From: Asterionellopsis glacialis | Taxonomy: Eukaryota; Bacillariophyta; Plagiogrammaphyceae; Rhaphoneidales; Asterionellopsidaceae | Length of the DNA stretch: 20,026 nucleotides | Reading direction: 5' to 3' | Assembly: GCA_014885115.2 (NCBI GenBank) | Contig: WKLE02006677.1 | Span: 1 to 20,026 of the forward strand | Shown here: one piece after another, positions 1-9,900 of the stretch | How the letters are laid out: each line of letters starts with the position of its first letter | Position numbering within the stretch: the first letter of the stretch is position 1 | Translations under genes and position numbers: made by a program | Notes under the pieces: model-generated | The model's input: the letters and a program-made list of their open reading frames with translations, nothing else | Told to the model about the DNA's origin: nothing | Database searches by the model: none

Positions 1-1387
1 CCACCCAGTTATCGATTTAGAAATCGGGGAACAAGTGGCAATCCTTTGAGTGGCAATCTTGATGCCCGGACACCCTAATGTCCCAACAGATAATCATAGA
101 GCAAAGTTGAGTGAAAAGTGTCCTGAAAGAAACAGCAGTAGTACCACCTAGCAATTCACCTATTGAGTCATCTCGTTCAAATTAGGACGTAGAAAGCATC
201 AATAGTAATCCCAGTACTGTGACTACTAATCAGAGGAAGACAGGGATGGGCTGAAGATGTTAAACATTGACGAAGATCGAAATTGGTTCAATACAGTAGA
301 GGATCATACAATTGCATGTCATACAAACATACAAAACTTCAAATGTCGAAACCTGAAAAAATTTGGCTGCGAAACAGTAAATTTCTATCATTGCCCATGA
401 CTTGTACACAATGTCAAACATTTCAAACACCCATGGATGCATCCACAAATCCTTGTTGGTTATTGTACAGTACCAATGACAACACCGGCAAAGCTTGCAT
501 CAGGCGGATTGGTGTTTTGAACCTTCCTTCAAACACCATCATAATGTACCTGGTAGCATGGTATCACGTGATAAACCACAATCGATACATCACGTATTCA
601 ACAGGCCACCTATCTTTTTGTTATTCTACAGATGCTTTCATATGAATTTTCTCCCTGTGACAAGCTTGAATCTTCCTTTCGTTTTCAAACATGAGCAATC
701 TCTCCAGGAACAAAATTCTTCCTGACCATTCAATGCACCACTACACTCATTGTTGTGTTTGGCCTCCTCTAAGACTTCTTCTCCTTTAGGAGTATCACAA
801 CCAAGATTTGTTTTTTGTGACTTTTATCTAGTATTGAAATGTTCCATATGCTCGATAAATAAAGAAAGCTACACGTTCTGACCGTAGAAGTAAAACAATG
901 GACTCATAGAGCTGAAGAGACTGGAGAAGTCATTTGCTTTTAATAAAAAAGAGTAGCACGTTGAAAAGACCCCAAAGAAACAAATGGATTCATGGAAGTT
1001 CTTTCGTTATGCACAAGATGAGTAAATTCAAAACTATTGATTTAACATGGAACTTATTTCTTGATGTCGTTTGTCGGTACTGTGTAATGAAGAATTTGTA
1101 CAACTTTTGGTTGTACTGGAGTTCGCATTGAAGAAAATTCTTCTTGCATCAAAGTATTTTGAATGCCTTTGTGAGAAGCTCCACCCTTCATATTCAACAC
1201 AATTTTGAGCGGTGAGTTCAAACATGATACTCGTGTTTTCACCTCATTGTTTCTTTGTTGGACATGCATCATCGAAGTTGAACAGTTTCTCATGACATCA
1301 ATAAGGATAGCTCTCCACGCAACTCCCAGTACGGTGTTTGGTACATCAGCCAGGGAGTGTCTATAAAAATCTACGTAATTTAGTGTC
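1..1387. other. gene-poor stretch, no supported gene
   Basis: All six frames are broken by frequent stops, and the short open frames have no recognisable domain or good start context. The longest coherent minus-strand frame runs from about 1390 down to 1054. It is about 110 codons, is open without an early ATG and contains a piece reading DVPNTVLGVAWRAILIDV. It lies just past the stop codon of the large minus-strand gene, so it could be a decayed coding remnant or chance. The 3' UTR of that gene must lie at the right end of this stretch. I see no tRNA, rRNA or clear repeat. Confidence 0.5.
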
Positions 1388-4300
1388 CTAGATTAAATTG
1401 ACCAAGACAACAGAAATTAAGCATCCAGAAAAACTTCGCAGCAAGATCGTACTTGCTGGAAGACTAGCAGTGCTAGCTTTCGAATATAATTCAAACGCAT
1501 TGTCGTCGTCTTGTTCGGTCACAATACATGGTGGTCCTACTTTTGAACAATCCCTTGATGATAAAATAATCCCGGAACCACAGCACTCCCGTTCACCCCC
1601 CGAACGTGCTGCACACCCGAGACCACCGCATGTTCCACAATGACTGGGGCAGCAAAACTCATTACCACGAACGCCAAATCTACATAGGGGGTCAGACTGC
1701 CCGGAATTAATGTACGTGGTAAGACCATGCGTCTCATCAGCATCAGACGATTCGTCAGATTCAGTTGGAAAATATGTTGGGCTTGAACTGGGTTTCTCAG
1801 TTGGATTACCCGTCGGTACACTACTGGGGTTCTCCGAAGCCATGGCAGAAGGGGATACAGTTGGCGAGGTGGAGGGCATTTCAGATGGTTGCTCAGAGGC
1901 TGTAGCGGTTGGCGATTGTGTTATTGGTACAGTGTCACCGGCCCATACTGTGAGAACGGGGTCACCGAATACACCTTGTTGAACTAGAAGTTGATCAAGT
2001 GCTGGATCATATTCAAGATAAAAGCCTACATCAGGAGTGCCTGATTTATCTATTTTCCACATCATTTGACCCTTGACTTCTGGAGTTTGGTCACGGGTAA
2101 GAAGAACACCATTTCCTTGCAATTCTGAATAGTATTCACCGATGGGACCGGTATATCCCGAGGACCAAAGCACCATGACTGAGTTTCCAGGGTTACCCTT
2201 GTGCAACACAAGCTCACCATCGTTCTGTTGATGGAGGTACAATCCTGGAGGTTCGGATATCCATACTTCATTTGTCCTGAGGAATTCACGCTCAGGAAAA
2301 ACAAGAACAGGATCAGAATGGGTTGGTGACTGTGTTGGTGACTCGGTCGGTGGACAAGAAAGGCGGTCTCTGTAGGAACAGGCGTATTCAGGCGCCAGAA
2401 CCTTATTGGTAGGCATTCCATCTCCTGTAACGTTGACCCATGCCATGGCACCGGCGTCGCCATGAGTCATAACGTGACAATGCATGACGAACATTTGGCC
2501 AATATCTGCAGTCTTGAAGCGGACGGTACAGGGAGGACCAGAAATGGTGTCATAAAATTCACCATATTTGTGGGCCCCACAACCTCCCGGGGTGACAACC
2601 ATCATATGGTACAGATGGGTATGGAAGGGATGACCTTCGGAATCATCAATTACCCATTCATGGACTTCACCATAAGCAATCGTGTTGATTGGTTCGAAAG
2701 GGTTCCAGGAAACAAAGTTGATGGACTCTCTTTCAATGGAGATGGAAAATTTGTTTTCGTCGGGCACAACAGCGTCTAAAAGACCCTGCATTGATGGAGG
2801 TCTATTCGGTTCCCATGTTTCCATGGTGTAAGGATTGGGTTCAATAGATCCTGCATTGATGATACCAACGACAAGGGCGTCCCACAAGATATTGCCCGTT
2901 GTTTCGGGAAAGGGACATTTGATTGCAAAATCAGCACGGGATGCACCAGTCATTGGGAATGTTTGCTCTGGTGGACCTGGAACGGTTGAGTGCCAAACAC
3001 CATCACTTGCAACTTTGTGAACATCACATGCGTCTGTGAATGTCAAGTCACGTGGAAGGGCCATAGGATCAACCGTTGATACTCGTAAACGATACCACTG
3101 GTTTGCCTTGATATTGAAAATTTCGTATGGATATCCATTAGCACGTACTTGGCCTGCCATATTAGCTCCTACTTGAAGAAGAAGCTCATTAGAAGCCCAA
3201 TCAGGGCGAATGTCGTTTTGAGTATATTTATTATCTTCAACGATTAGAAGACCGTACGCACCACCATTGACTTGTTCCAAGGAACCTTCATGGATATGAG
3301 AATGGTACCAATATGTTCCACCGGGATGATCTCGGGGGATATCCCATGTATAATCAAGGCAGTCACCGCCACTAACTTCTCGCATGATATTGTCGCCATC
3401 TCCTGACCCCACAATGTGCAGACCATGGGTATGTACGTTGGTTGGTGCAGTTCCATATCGTGCGACATTGTTAAGGGTGAATTTGTACTTCATGCCTGGT
3501 TCCATACGAATGACTGGGGCACGTCCAGGAATGCAAGTACCATCACACGTGGGAACTCTGTATCCAAACGTATAACCTTGGTTGCAGAATTCGAGTACAC
3601 CACAGGCATCGTACCCATCTGGACATGCATCTCCATATTCCCATGGGAATTCTTCGAGTTCTTCATGATCGTTGTGTACGATAATTTGCATAGAATCGGT
3701 TGATATTCCTTTTCTTCCATCGTCTATAGTTAGGGTAACCATATAAGTACCTGCTTGAGAATAAGTGTGTGTGACGACCTCACCTTCAGCGATACTGTCT
3801 TCATCATCTCCAAAGTTCCACGAATACTCTAAATCATCACCATCTGGATCACTGCTACCACCGCCATCAAATTCAATCGTAAGTCCATCTCCCTTGATAG
3901 AGAAGAAGTGTTCACTAATAATGGCCACCGGATCACGATTGACTTCAGCTGTGTGAGTGAGACGGTAAAGTCTACCATTATCATACCCGACCATATACAT
4001 GGCATTTTTGGGATATCCAAACCTTAGGCGTAACGGACTTCCTAGTGCGAATCCTCTATTCAAGTTTTCATCCTCGATAATAGGAATTGGAGTGTACTTT
4101 GATCTTTGGGGGCCACATCCTTCACCACGACATTCTAATTCTGGTGTATACTTCATATGATAGATTCTGCCACGACGCATATCAGCATAAAAGTATTCAC
4201 CATCGTATTCTCGTGGCCAAACACCAGCGGGGATGTAGGTACCTGCTGTAATGGCTGCACCACGTTGTCCTTCTGGACCTGGTCGGCCGTAGAAATGAAC

Positions 4301-5311
4301 AGGGTCTTCAAATCGACCATCAGGAATACACTGGCCGCCGCCTTTCTGATTAAGGCGACATGGTCCCTCACGATCGGGCCACCCAAAATGCTTTTGTGGG
4401 AATCCTGTTCCAGCTTCCACTAAACTTATTTCTTCCCATGTGGCAGATCCAATATCTTGAATCATCATTCTCATATGGCCAACAGTAGGATCCTTGGACA
4501 AACCAAATGGATTACGTAATCCCAAGTGGAAGATCTCTTGACACTTCGTACCCTTACCACCAGCCATGAGAAGGCGTCTCTTGTTACAACGGATACTGTT
4601 AGGATCGCCCATGTAAGGGTTATCAGCTACTGGTAATCCTGTATCAGTCAATCGTAGTAACTTTCCAAGTAAATTATTCGTATTTGTCGAAGGATTATCA
4701 GGGTTCGTAGGATAATGGCCATCTCCAGTTGTAACGTAGAGATACCCATCATCACCAAAGGCTGCATCACCCCCATTATGCATACGTCCTACGGGTGTTG
4801 TTTCAAACAAAATCAATTCAGAACCTTCATCGATAATATTTCCGTTGAAGGTAAATCTCGACATGCGGGCAGCTGGTGCATTGATGTTATTTTGAACTTG
4901 CCATATTTCACATTCACAGGTATTGCCTACAAGGTTGGTATGGACCCAAAAGAGATAAAGCCATCCATTTTGTGCAAAATTTGGATGAAGTGTGATGGAC
5001 AATGCACCACGTTCACTGCAATTAGGACATACGCGATTTGATATGTCTAGTACCTTGCGTTGATAATTGAAGTTTTCATCATATAGATTTACTTCACCTG
5101 CTCTGGTAAGCATAAGTACTCGGTTATCAGGTAACCATTCAATGTCGGTAACATATCTTAATCCAGTCACGACAGTTTCAAATTTAAAACCTGGCATCAT
5201 GACTTTGCCATTTTGTGCTGATGCTATATGAATGAAAGAAGAAAAGATCAATGATACCAAAAAGAATCCGAAGATTCTTAATGTTCTTTTATATTCTTTG
5301 GCTTTGATCAT
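1388..5311 (-). CDS. secreted sugar-dehydrogenase-like / PKD / multicopper oxidase / lectin-like fusion protein
   Basis: Intronless frame of 1307 residues. Residues 1-32 are a signal peptide with a hydrophobic core and likely cleavage after IASA. Residues ~36-455 match the PQQ-type glucose/sorbosone dehydrogenase beta-propeller: RMHNGGDAAFGDDGYLYV around H178, LGLRNPFG at 263-270, HFGWP at 308-312. Residues ~459-547 are a PKD domain (SSDPDGD, WNFGDD, GTYMVTLTI). Residues ~555-965 are a multicopper oxidase with all four copper motifs: HTH 627-629, HSH 670-672, HPFHTH 894-899, HCH 944-946 plus H950. Two Ser/Thr/Pro linkers (~988-1000 and ~1131-1184) flank a beta-rich module (~1001-1126) resembling bulb-type lectin (ELVLHKG). 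A tail with ten Cys (1210-1262) precedes a hydrophobic C-terminus that could be a GPI signal. The domains imply secretion and redox chemistry on extracellular substrates. Actual substrates, PQQ use and electron transfer between modules are unknown. Divergently placed to the protease gene at 6946. Confidence 0.9.
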   Translation of the reverse strand: MIKAKEYKRTLRIFGFFLVSLIFSSFIHIASAQNGKVMMPGFKFETVVTGLRYVTDIEWLPDNRVLMLTRAGEVNLYDENFNYQRKVLDISNRVCPNCSERGALSITLHPNFAQNGWLYLFWVHTNLVGNTCECEIWQVQNNINAPAARMSRFTFNGNIIDEGSELILFETTPVGRMHNGGDAAFGDDGYLYVTTGDGHYPTNPDNPSTNTNNLLGKLLRLTDTGLPVADNPYMGDPNSIRCNKRRLLMAGGKGTKCQEIFHLGLRNPFGLSKDPTVGHMRMMIQDIGSATWEEISLVEAGTGFPQKHFGWPDREGPCRLNQKGGGQCIPDGRFEDPVHFYGRPGPEGQRGAAITAGTYIPAGVWPREYDGEYFYADMRRGRIYHMKYTPELECRGEGCGPQRSKYTPIPIIEDENLNRGFALGSPLRLRFGYPKNAMYMVGYDNGRLYRLTHTAEVNRDPVAIISEHFFSIKGDGLTIEFDGGGSSDPDGDDLEYSWNFGDDEDSIAEGEVVTHTYSQAGTYMVTLTIDDGRKGISTDSMQIIVHNDHEELEEFPWEYGDACPDGYDACGVLEFCNQGYTFGYRVPTCDGTCIPGRAPVIRMEPGMKYKFTLNNVARYGTAPTNVHTHGLHIVGSGDGDNIMREVSGGDCLDYTWDIPRDHPGGTYWYHSHIHEGSLEQVNGGAYGLLIVEDNKYTQNDIRPDWASNELLLQVGANMAGQVRANGYPYEIFNIKANQWYRLRVSTVDPMALPRDLTFTDACDVHKVASDGVWHSTVPGPPEQTFPMTGASRADFAIKCPFPETTGNILWDALVVGIINAGSIEPNPYTMETWEPNRPPSMQGLLDAVVPDENKFSISIERESINFVSWNPFEPINTIAYGEVHEWVIDDSEGHPFHTHLYHMMVVTPGGCGAHKYGEFYDTISGPPCTVRFKTADIGQMFVMHCHVMTHGDAGAMAWVNVTGDGMPTNKVLAPEYACSYRDRLSCPPTESPTQSPTHSDPVLVFPEREFLRTNEVWISEPPGLYLHQQNDGELVLHKGNPGNSVMVLWSSGYTGPIGEYYSELQGNGVLLTRDQTPEVKGQMMWKIDKSGTPDVGFYLEYDPALDQLLVQQGVFGDPVLTVWAGDTVPITQSPTATASEQPSEMPSTSPTVSPSAMASENPSSVPTGNPTEKPSSSPTYFPTESDESSDADETHGLTTYINSGQSDPLCRFGVRGNEFCCPSHCGTCGGLGCAARSGGERECCGSGIILSSRDCSKVGPPCIVTEQDDDNAFELYSKASTASLPASTILLRSFSGCLISVVLVNLI

Positions 5312-6945
5312 GGTTAATTAGATGAAGGTATTTTCTAAAAAATTGGAATCTTGGGGAATCGTTTCTTTTTTTTTTCTCCTTCGTTTTCGTATTTGAGTGG
5401 GTTGGGTGGTTTGTTGTGTCTCTAATATGTTCTTCTTTGATGGGCAGAACAGCAAGAACAACAACGGAGAAGGGTGCTGAGAAACTTCCGCCCTAGTCAC
5501 AGCGTATCGTGTACTTCTTGATACAGACAGAAAATCTTTTTTCTCTTTCACAGTAAAATCCGTGAGAAGACAAAAATTTCAAAAAAATTATGTCTACAAC
5601 GCATCCCAACTACCATGTGCACCTGCTTGATAAGATAGTGATAGAAGGAATGTAGGGAATACGTATTCTTATATTATATATATAGGCAGTAAGTAACGCA
5701 AGTCAAAATTTTGCTATATGCATATTTTAGGAATAAATAACAAACACGTATTGTGAACAAGACATTTCTAACTTTTCCGTTGTGGTTTAGGAATGAACTG
5801 TATTGAAAAAACTTGATTGGTTTGATTTTGAAAAATGATGACTCTTCAATACTTACTCAGCCTGATTGGACTCTCATTAACTGGATAGTTGTTTTCAAGA
5901 CTGGGACTTTCTTGCGTTCCAATAGATGGTTCTTTATATGTTTTCCGTTGGTGGCCGGCTGGTAGTAAAATCTTTTATGATCTTAAGGAAATGTCATACC
6001 AACTGTAAAATATATGTAACTACATGTAATAAATGATCGGACGCTATAGGCAATGCTTATTACACGACTAGAGTTGGTCCTCTTGAATTACTATTGTTCA
6101 TTTAAGAGACCTAGAATCATGAGGAAGTGTACCAGGTACAGTACCACTCTATTTCGATTCCCGTAAATACAACGGATTACCACGCCGCATGTACCAGGTA
6201 ATAGTTCCTGGAACAGTAATCTAACTCTTGTTTAGTTGCTGGCCGGCGGCTTTCGTTTCTCATAATGTCTGTCACACTTCTTATCGTTCGCGAAGCACTA
6301 TCATCAGAACACCCCCCTGTAACTGATAGATAACAATGTCCACTCCCAAGAGAGAGTAGTCCTACCAGATTATGTTGGATATAGGTACATTTTTCAATCT
6401 TCATTTTTCCAAGCTTGGATTTACCAATTATTCCTTTCTGTAGAATCGAATTGCAACGGAAATACTGTGGAGAAACCAAAAAAACGTCATAATGCACTAA
6501 CGAATACGATAAGCAAATGGTCCCGGGAAAAGCCACGAAAATGGGAATGAATTTTTGTCTAGACTACCTGCGGTTTTCAAATAGGATAGTATCATGTAGA
6601 TAGTTTACCATGATGTTTAACGTCTGCGGTTAAACATTTACCGATTTCGGGTTTTATCTGTTTCGTATGAAAGGCTTTCTTATGAAAATTAATCTGTTTA
6701 GTGCTCGAGCGATTGCTCTTACTGGTTGTCTGTTTAAATGTCTGTTTGTCTGTTGAATGGAAACCATTTCTGTGTATTGCACGGTTCTCCGCGGGAGTAA
6801 ACAAAGAGGCGTCGGCGAATGGTTTCGAATCCCTCTTCTCCATGGTGCGATCCCAACCTACTTGGCGAAATGTCTCTGCTGACCAAAAAAATTCAGTCGG
6901 GGTGTCCATCCACGGTCGGTCGGTCTCTGAAAGAAGAGAGGCACG
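5312..6945. other. divergent intergenic region
   Basis: This 1.6 kb spacer lies between the starts of the minus-strand oxidase gene and the plus-strand protease gene and must hold both promoters. It is A/T-rich. A T-run (5365-5375) lies just upstream of the oxidase start, a TATA-rich stretch (ATATTATATATATAG, about 5671-5685) lies 360 bases upstream of it, and an 11-base direct repeat TGTACCAGGTA occurs at 6128 and 6190. Open frames here are short and start at non-ATG codons or overlap the protease start. I see no supported gene. Confidence 0.6.
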
Positions 6946-9900
6946 ATGCCCGACGCAGATTCCAATACCAACACTCACCACCCAAGCGATAGTAGTAACA
7001 CCTCCATGACACCTTCTCCACCGGAAACGAACAGTCCTACTACTACAACTACAGGAGAAGAAGAATTGAAGATACAATCACAGCAACAAATGCCATCATC
7101 GGTATCGACATTATCTACTTCTAGCAGAAACAAACAGAAAAGTTCATCCACCCAATTAGAACAGACAACAGCAGCACCAAGTCTCACCAGCAACAGCAGT
7201 ATGGAAAAGGCTGCTCAATATAAGGAATATGGAAATGTTTATTTTGCGTCTCATAAGTATACAGAAGCACGTGATTCCTATCGTTCTGGATTACAGATTG
7301 TGGCACAAGAATCTGGTTCAATTGAAGCAGCAGGAGCAGCAACAATGATGGAACATGAGAACAATGCCAAGAATAACGACACAAGTATAACGCAGGAACC
7401 AAAAGCGCACAACAGCAACAATCAAGAACAAAAAGAAGAAGCAAAACGCCCTCCAGAACAGCAACAAGCAAAACAAGAAGAATGGAATGAATTAGAAGTT
7501 GCATTACGTTCCAATCTTGCTATTGTATTATTAAGACTTGAAGATTTTCAGAATGCTCAAGAAGAATGTTCATTGGCATTGAAATTAGAACAATCGAATC
7601 CAAAGGTATGGTATCGACGAGCCTTGGCAAGAGAAGGATTGTTCTTGTTACATGGTAACAGTAGCAGTAACAACACTGTCGTAGAGAAGGACAACGTAGT
7701 CAAGGAACAAGTGGAACGATCAATAAAAGCAACAACAAAAGACGACGACGATGACAAAGAAGTCACCAAACACAACAGCACTACTGCTCAACAGCAGCAG
7801 CAACAACAGCGAAGTTTAGTAGAATCAGCAATGTCTGATCTTTCCATTTGTCTTGAACTATTTCCAGACAAACTAACAAAGCAACAAAGTAAAATGAAAG
7901 CAGCTGCACAAGAAGCGCTTGAACGATGTACACTATCACTAGAACAATTAAATCAAAAGAAAGAAGAAAGCAAGGAGGGAAAAGAAAAGGAAGTATTATC
8001 ACTTGCAACTTCAGAAGAACCTGTGGTCAATTCTCCTTGTTCTACAAACTTAGAAAATTCATTAGAAACAGAGGCACATGTAACAGTGTCAACTGCAAAC
8101 ACAAAAAATACAACGTCAGTACCACCCTCACATTTGTCTCCAAACAATACTGCTACACCAACGAATACTGCTAATCCAACCTCTATAACAACAGCAACAA
8201 CAGCAACCGACGACATGACACAGCAGCATAATGATACCAAAGGTCCACCATCTCCATCACAGCAACGGCAGGATGTTATACGGCTACTCATGTCACGACA
8301 AATGCAAGCAGAACAGCAGCAGCAGCAACAACAACAACAGAGTGGTAGTACACAAGGTATTCCAAAAGAAGATCAGCAACACCAATCGAGATATGTTGCA
8401 TTAGATGGTGAAGCCTATTTTTTATTAAATTGGAATTGGTGGAAAAAATGGTGTCATCACGTTGATTTCTTTTATACTTGTGAAGAAGAAGAAAAAGAAT
8501 CATCGGCATCCTTATCCCACACTGCTTCTTCGACTCCTCCTCCTAATGACAAGGACAAATTCATTGGCAAACGTCAACGCGGAATATTACGTTACTTACC
8601 CCCTGGTGCATCTATTCCTACTACTACGTTAAAGAAGCGAAAAAAGAATAATGCTTCTTCTTCCTCCTCATCCTCTGCCGACAATAGTGATGATGATGAT
8701 AATTCATCTACATCCTCCTCCTCCTCTTTGGATAGTGATCATGACGATTTGGTAGGTCCTATAGACAATGGTGATTTGATCTTTTCAGCAAAGTCATCAT
8801 TATCGTCATCATCATCACACCTAGACAACAATGATGCTCTTTTACGTCAATGGGGGAATCATAACATTCTACGAGTGGACAGTTGTATAGTGAGCTCTAC
8901 TACTAACACCACTGATTGTGAAGATGATTCTCAAAAGGATAGTATTAAAAAAAAAGATGAATCATCATCGGGTTCTTCTCCACAGCATCAGCAACAGCAG
9001 CAGCAACAACAACACCTAGCACCCTCTTTACGACCCAATTTAGTACGAGGGTATCATTATGAAATATTACCACGAGAAGTATATAATGCATTGCGCGTAT
9101 GGTACGGAGAAGTAACTCCCAGCATTTGCCGTCGGTCTGTATCCAAATTAAGACATACCAACAACTCTGCTCATGTAGACGAACAGGGGCATGAAAATAC
9201 AGTTGTTGTCTATGATGCTGATGAAATAATTTTACCCTTGTATTATAATAACAACAACACCGGCGACAGAGCTGAAGGTGTTGCGACTGCCACTAGTTCT
9301 AGTGCAGTAAATCCAATGAAACGATTTTGTGGTGCATGTGGTGCACCAGATTCCAAGGCACGTTGTACACGTTGTCTTGCTGTGCACTATTGTGATCGGA
9401 CATGTCAGGAAAGTCATTGGACGTATCATAAGGGAATCTGCAAAAAGATTGCAGCAGAACGTCAAAAAAACAAAAGCAACAATAATAATAAGAATCACGG
9501 AGGAGGAGACCTTTATCAGTCAGTTGCCAAACATGGTCATATGCACTCGCATAATCCATCATGGGGTCGTGTAGGTTTGAATAATTTGGGTAATACATGC
9601 TTTATGAATTCGGCTGTCCAATGTTTGTCTCATTCGACACCATTAACACGATACTTCTTATCCAACAAGTTCAAGGCTGATTTGAATGCTACCAATCCCT
9701 TGGGAACTGGAGGCAAACTAGCTAATGCCTACCAAGCTGCCATGAAGGATATTTGGATGATGGATAGTGGTGGAAAGAAACATACCTGCATTAGTCCAAC
9801 AACACTGAAACGAGCCATTGCAATGTTTGCACCAAGATTTGCAGGTTGTTCTCAACATGATACACAAGAATTCCTGGCCTATCTCTTGGATGGTCTTCAC

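Noticed and set aside
283..645. 120-codon plus-strand open frame
   Set aside because: No recognisable domain, its start is weak, and it overlaps other equally open frames; composition looks non-coding.
6128..6200. Two copies of TGTACCAGGTA 62 bases apart, possible small element or regulatory repeat
   Set aside because: Only 11 bases match, with no inverted ends, target duplication or further copies seen in the window.
6821..6834. GGTTTCGAATCC resembling a tRNA T-arm / B box
   Set aside because: It has one extra base against the B-box consensus and no A box, acceptor pairing or anticodon arm could be found upstream.
6701..7009. Open frame with a signal-peptide-like start upstream of the protease
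   Set aside because: It begins at GTG, overlaps the protease start in another frame and has no family resemblance.
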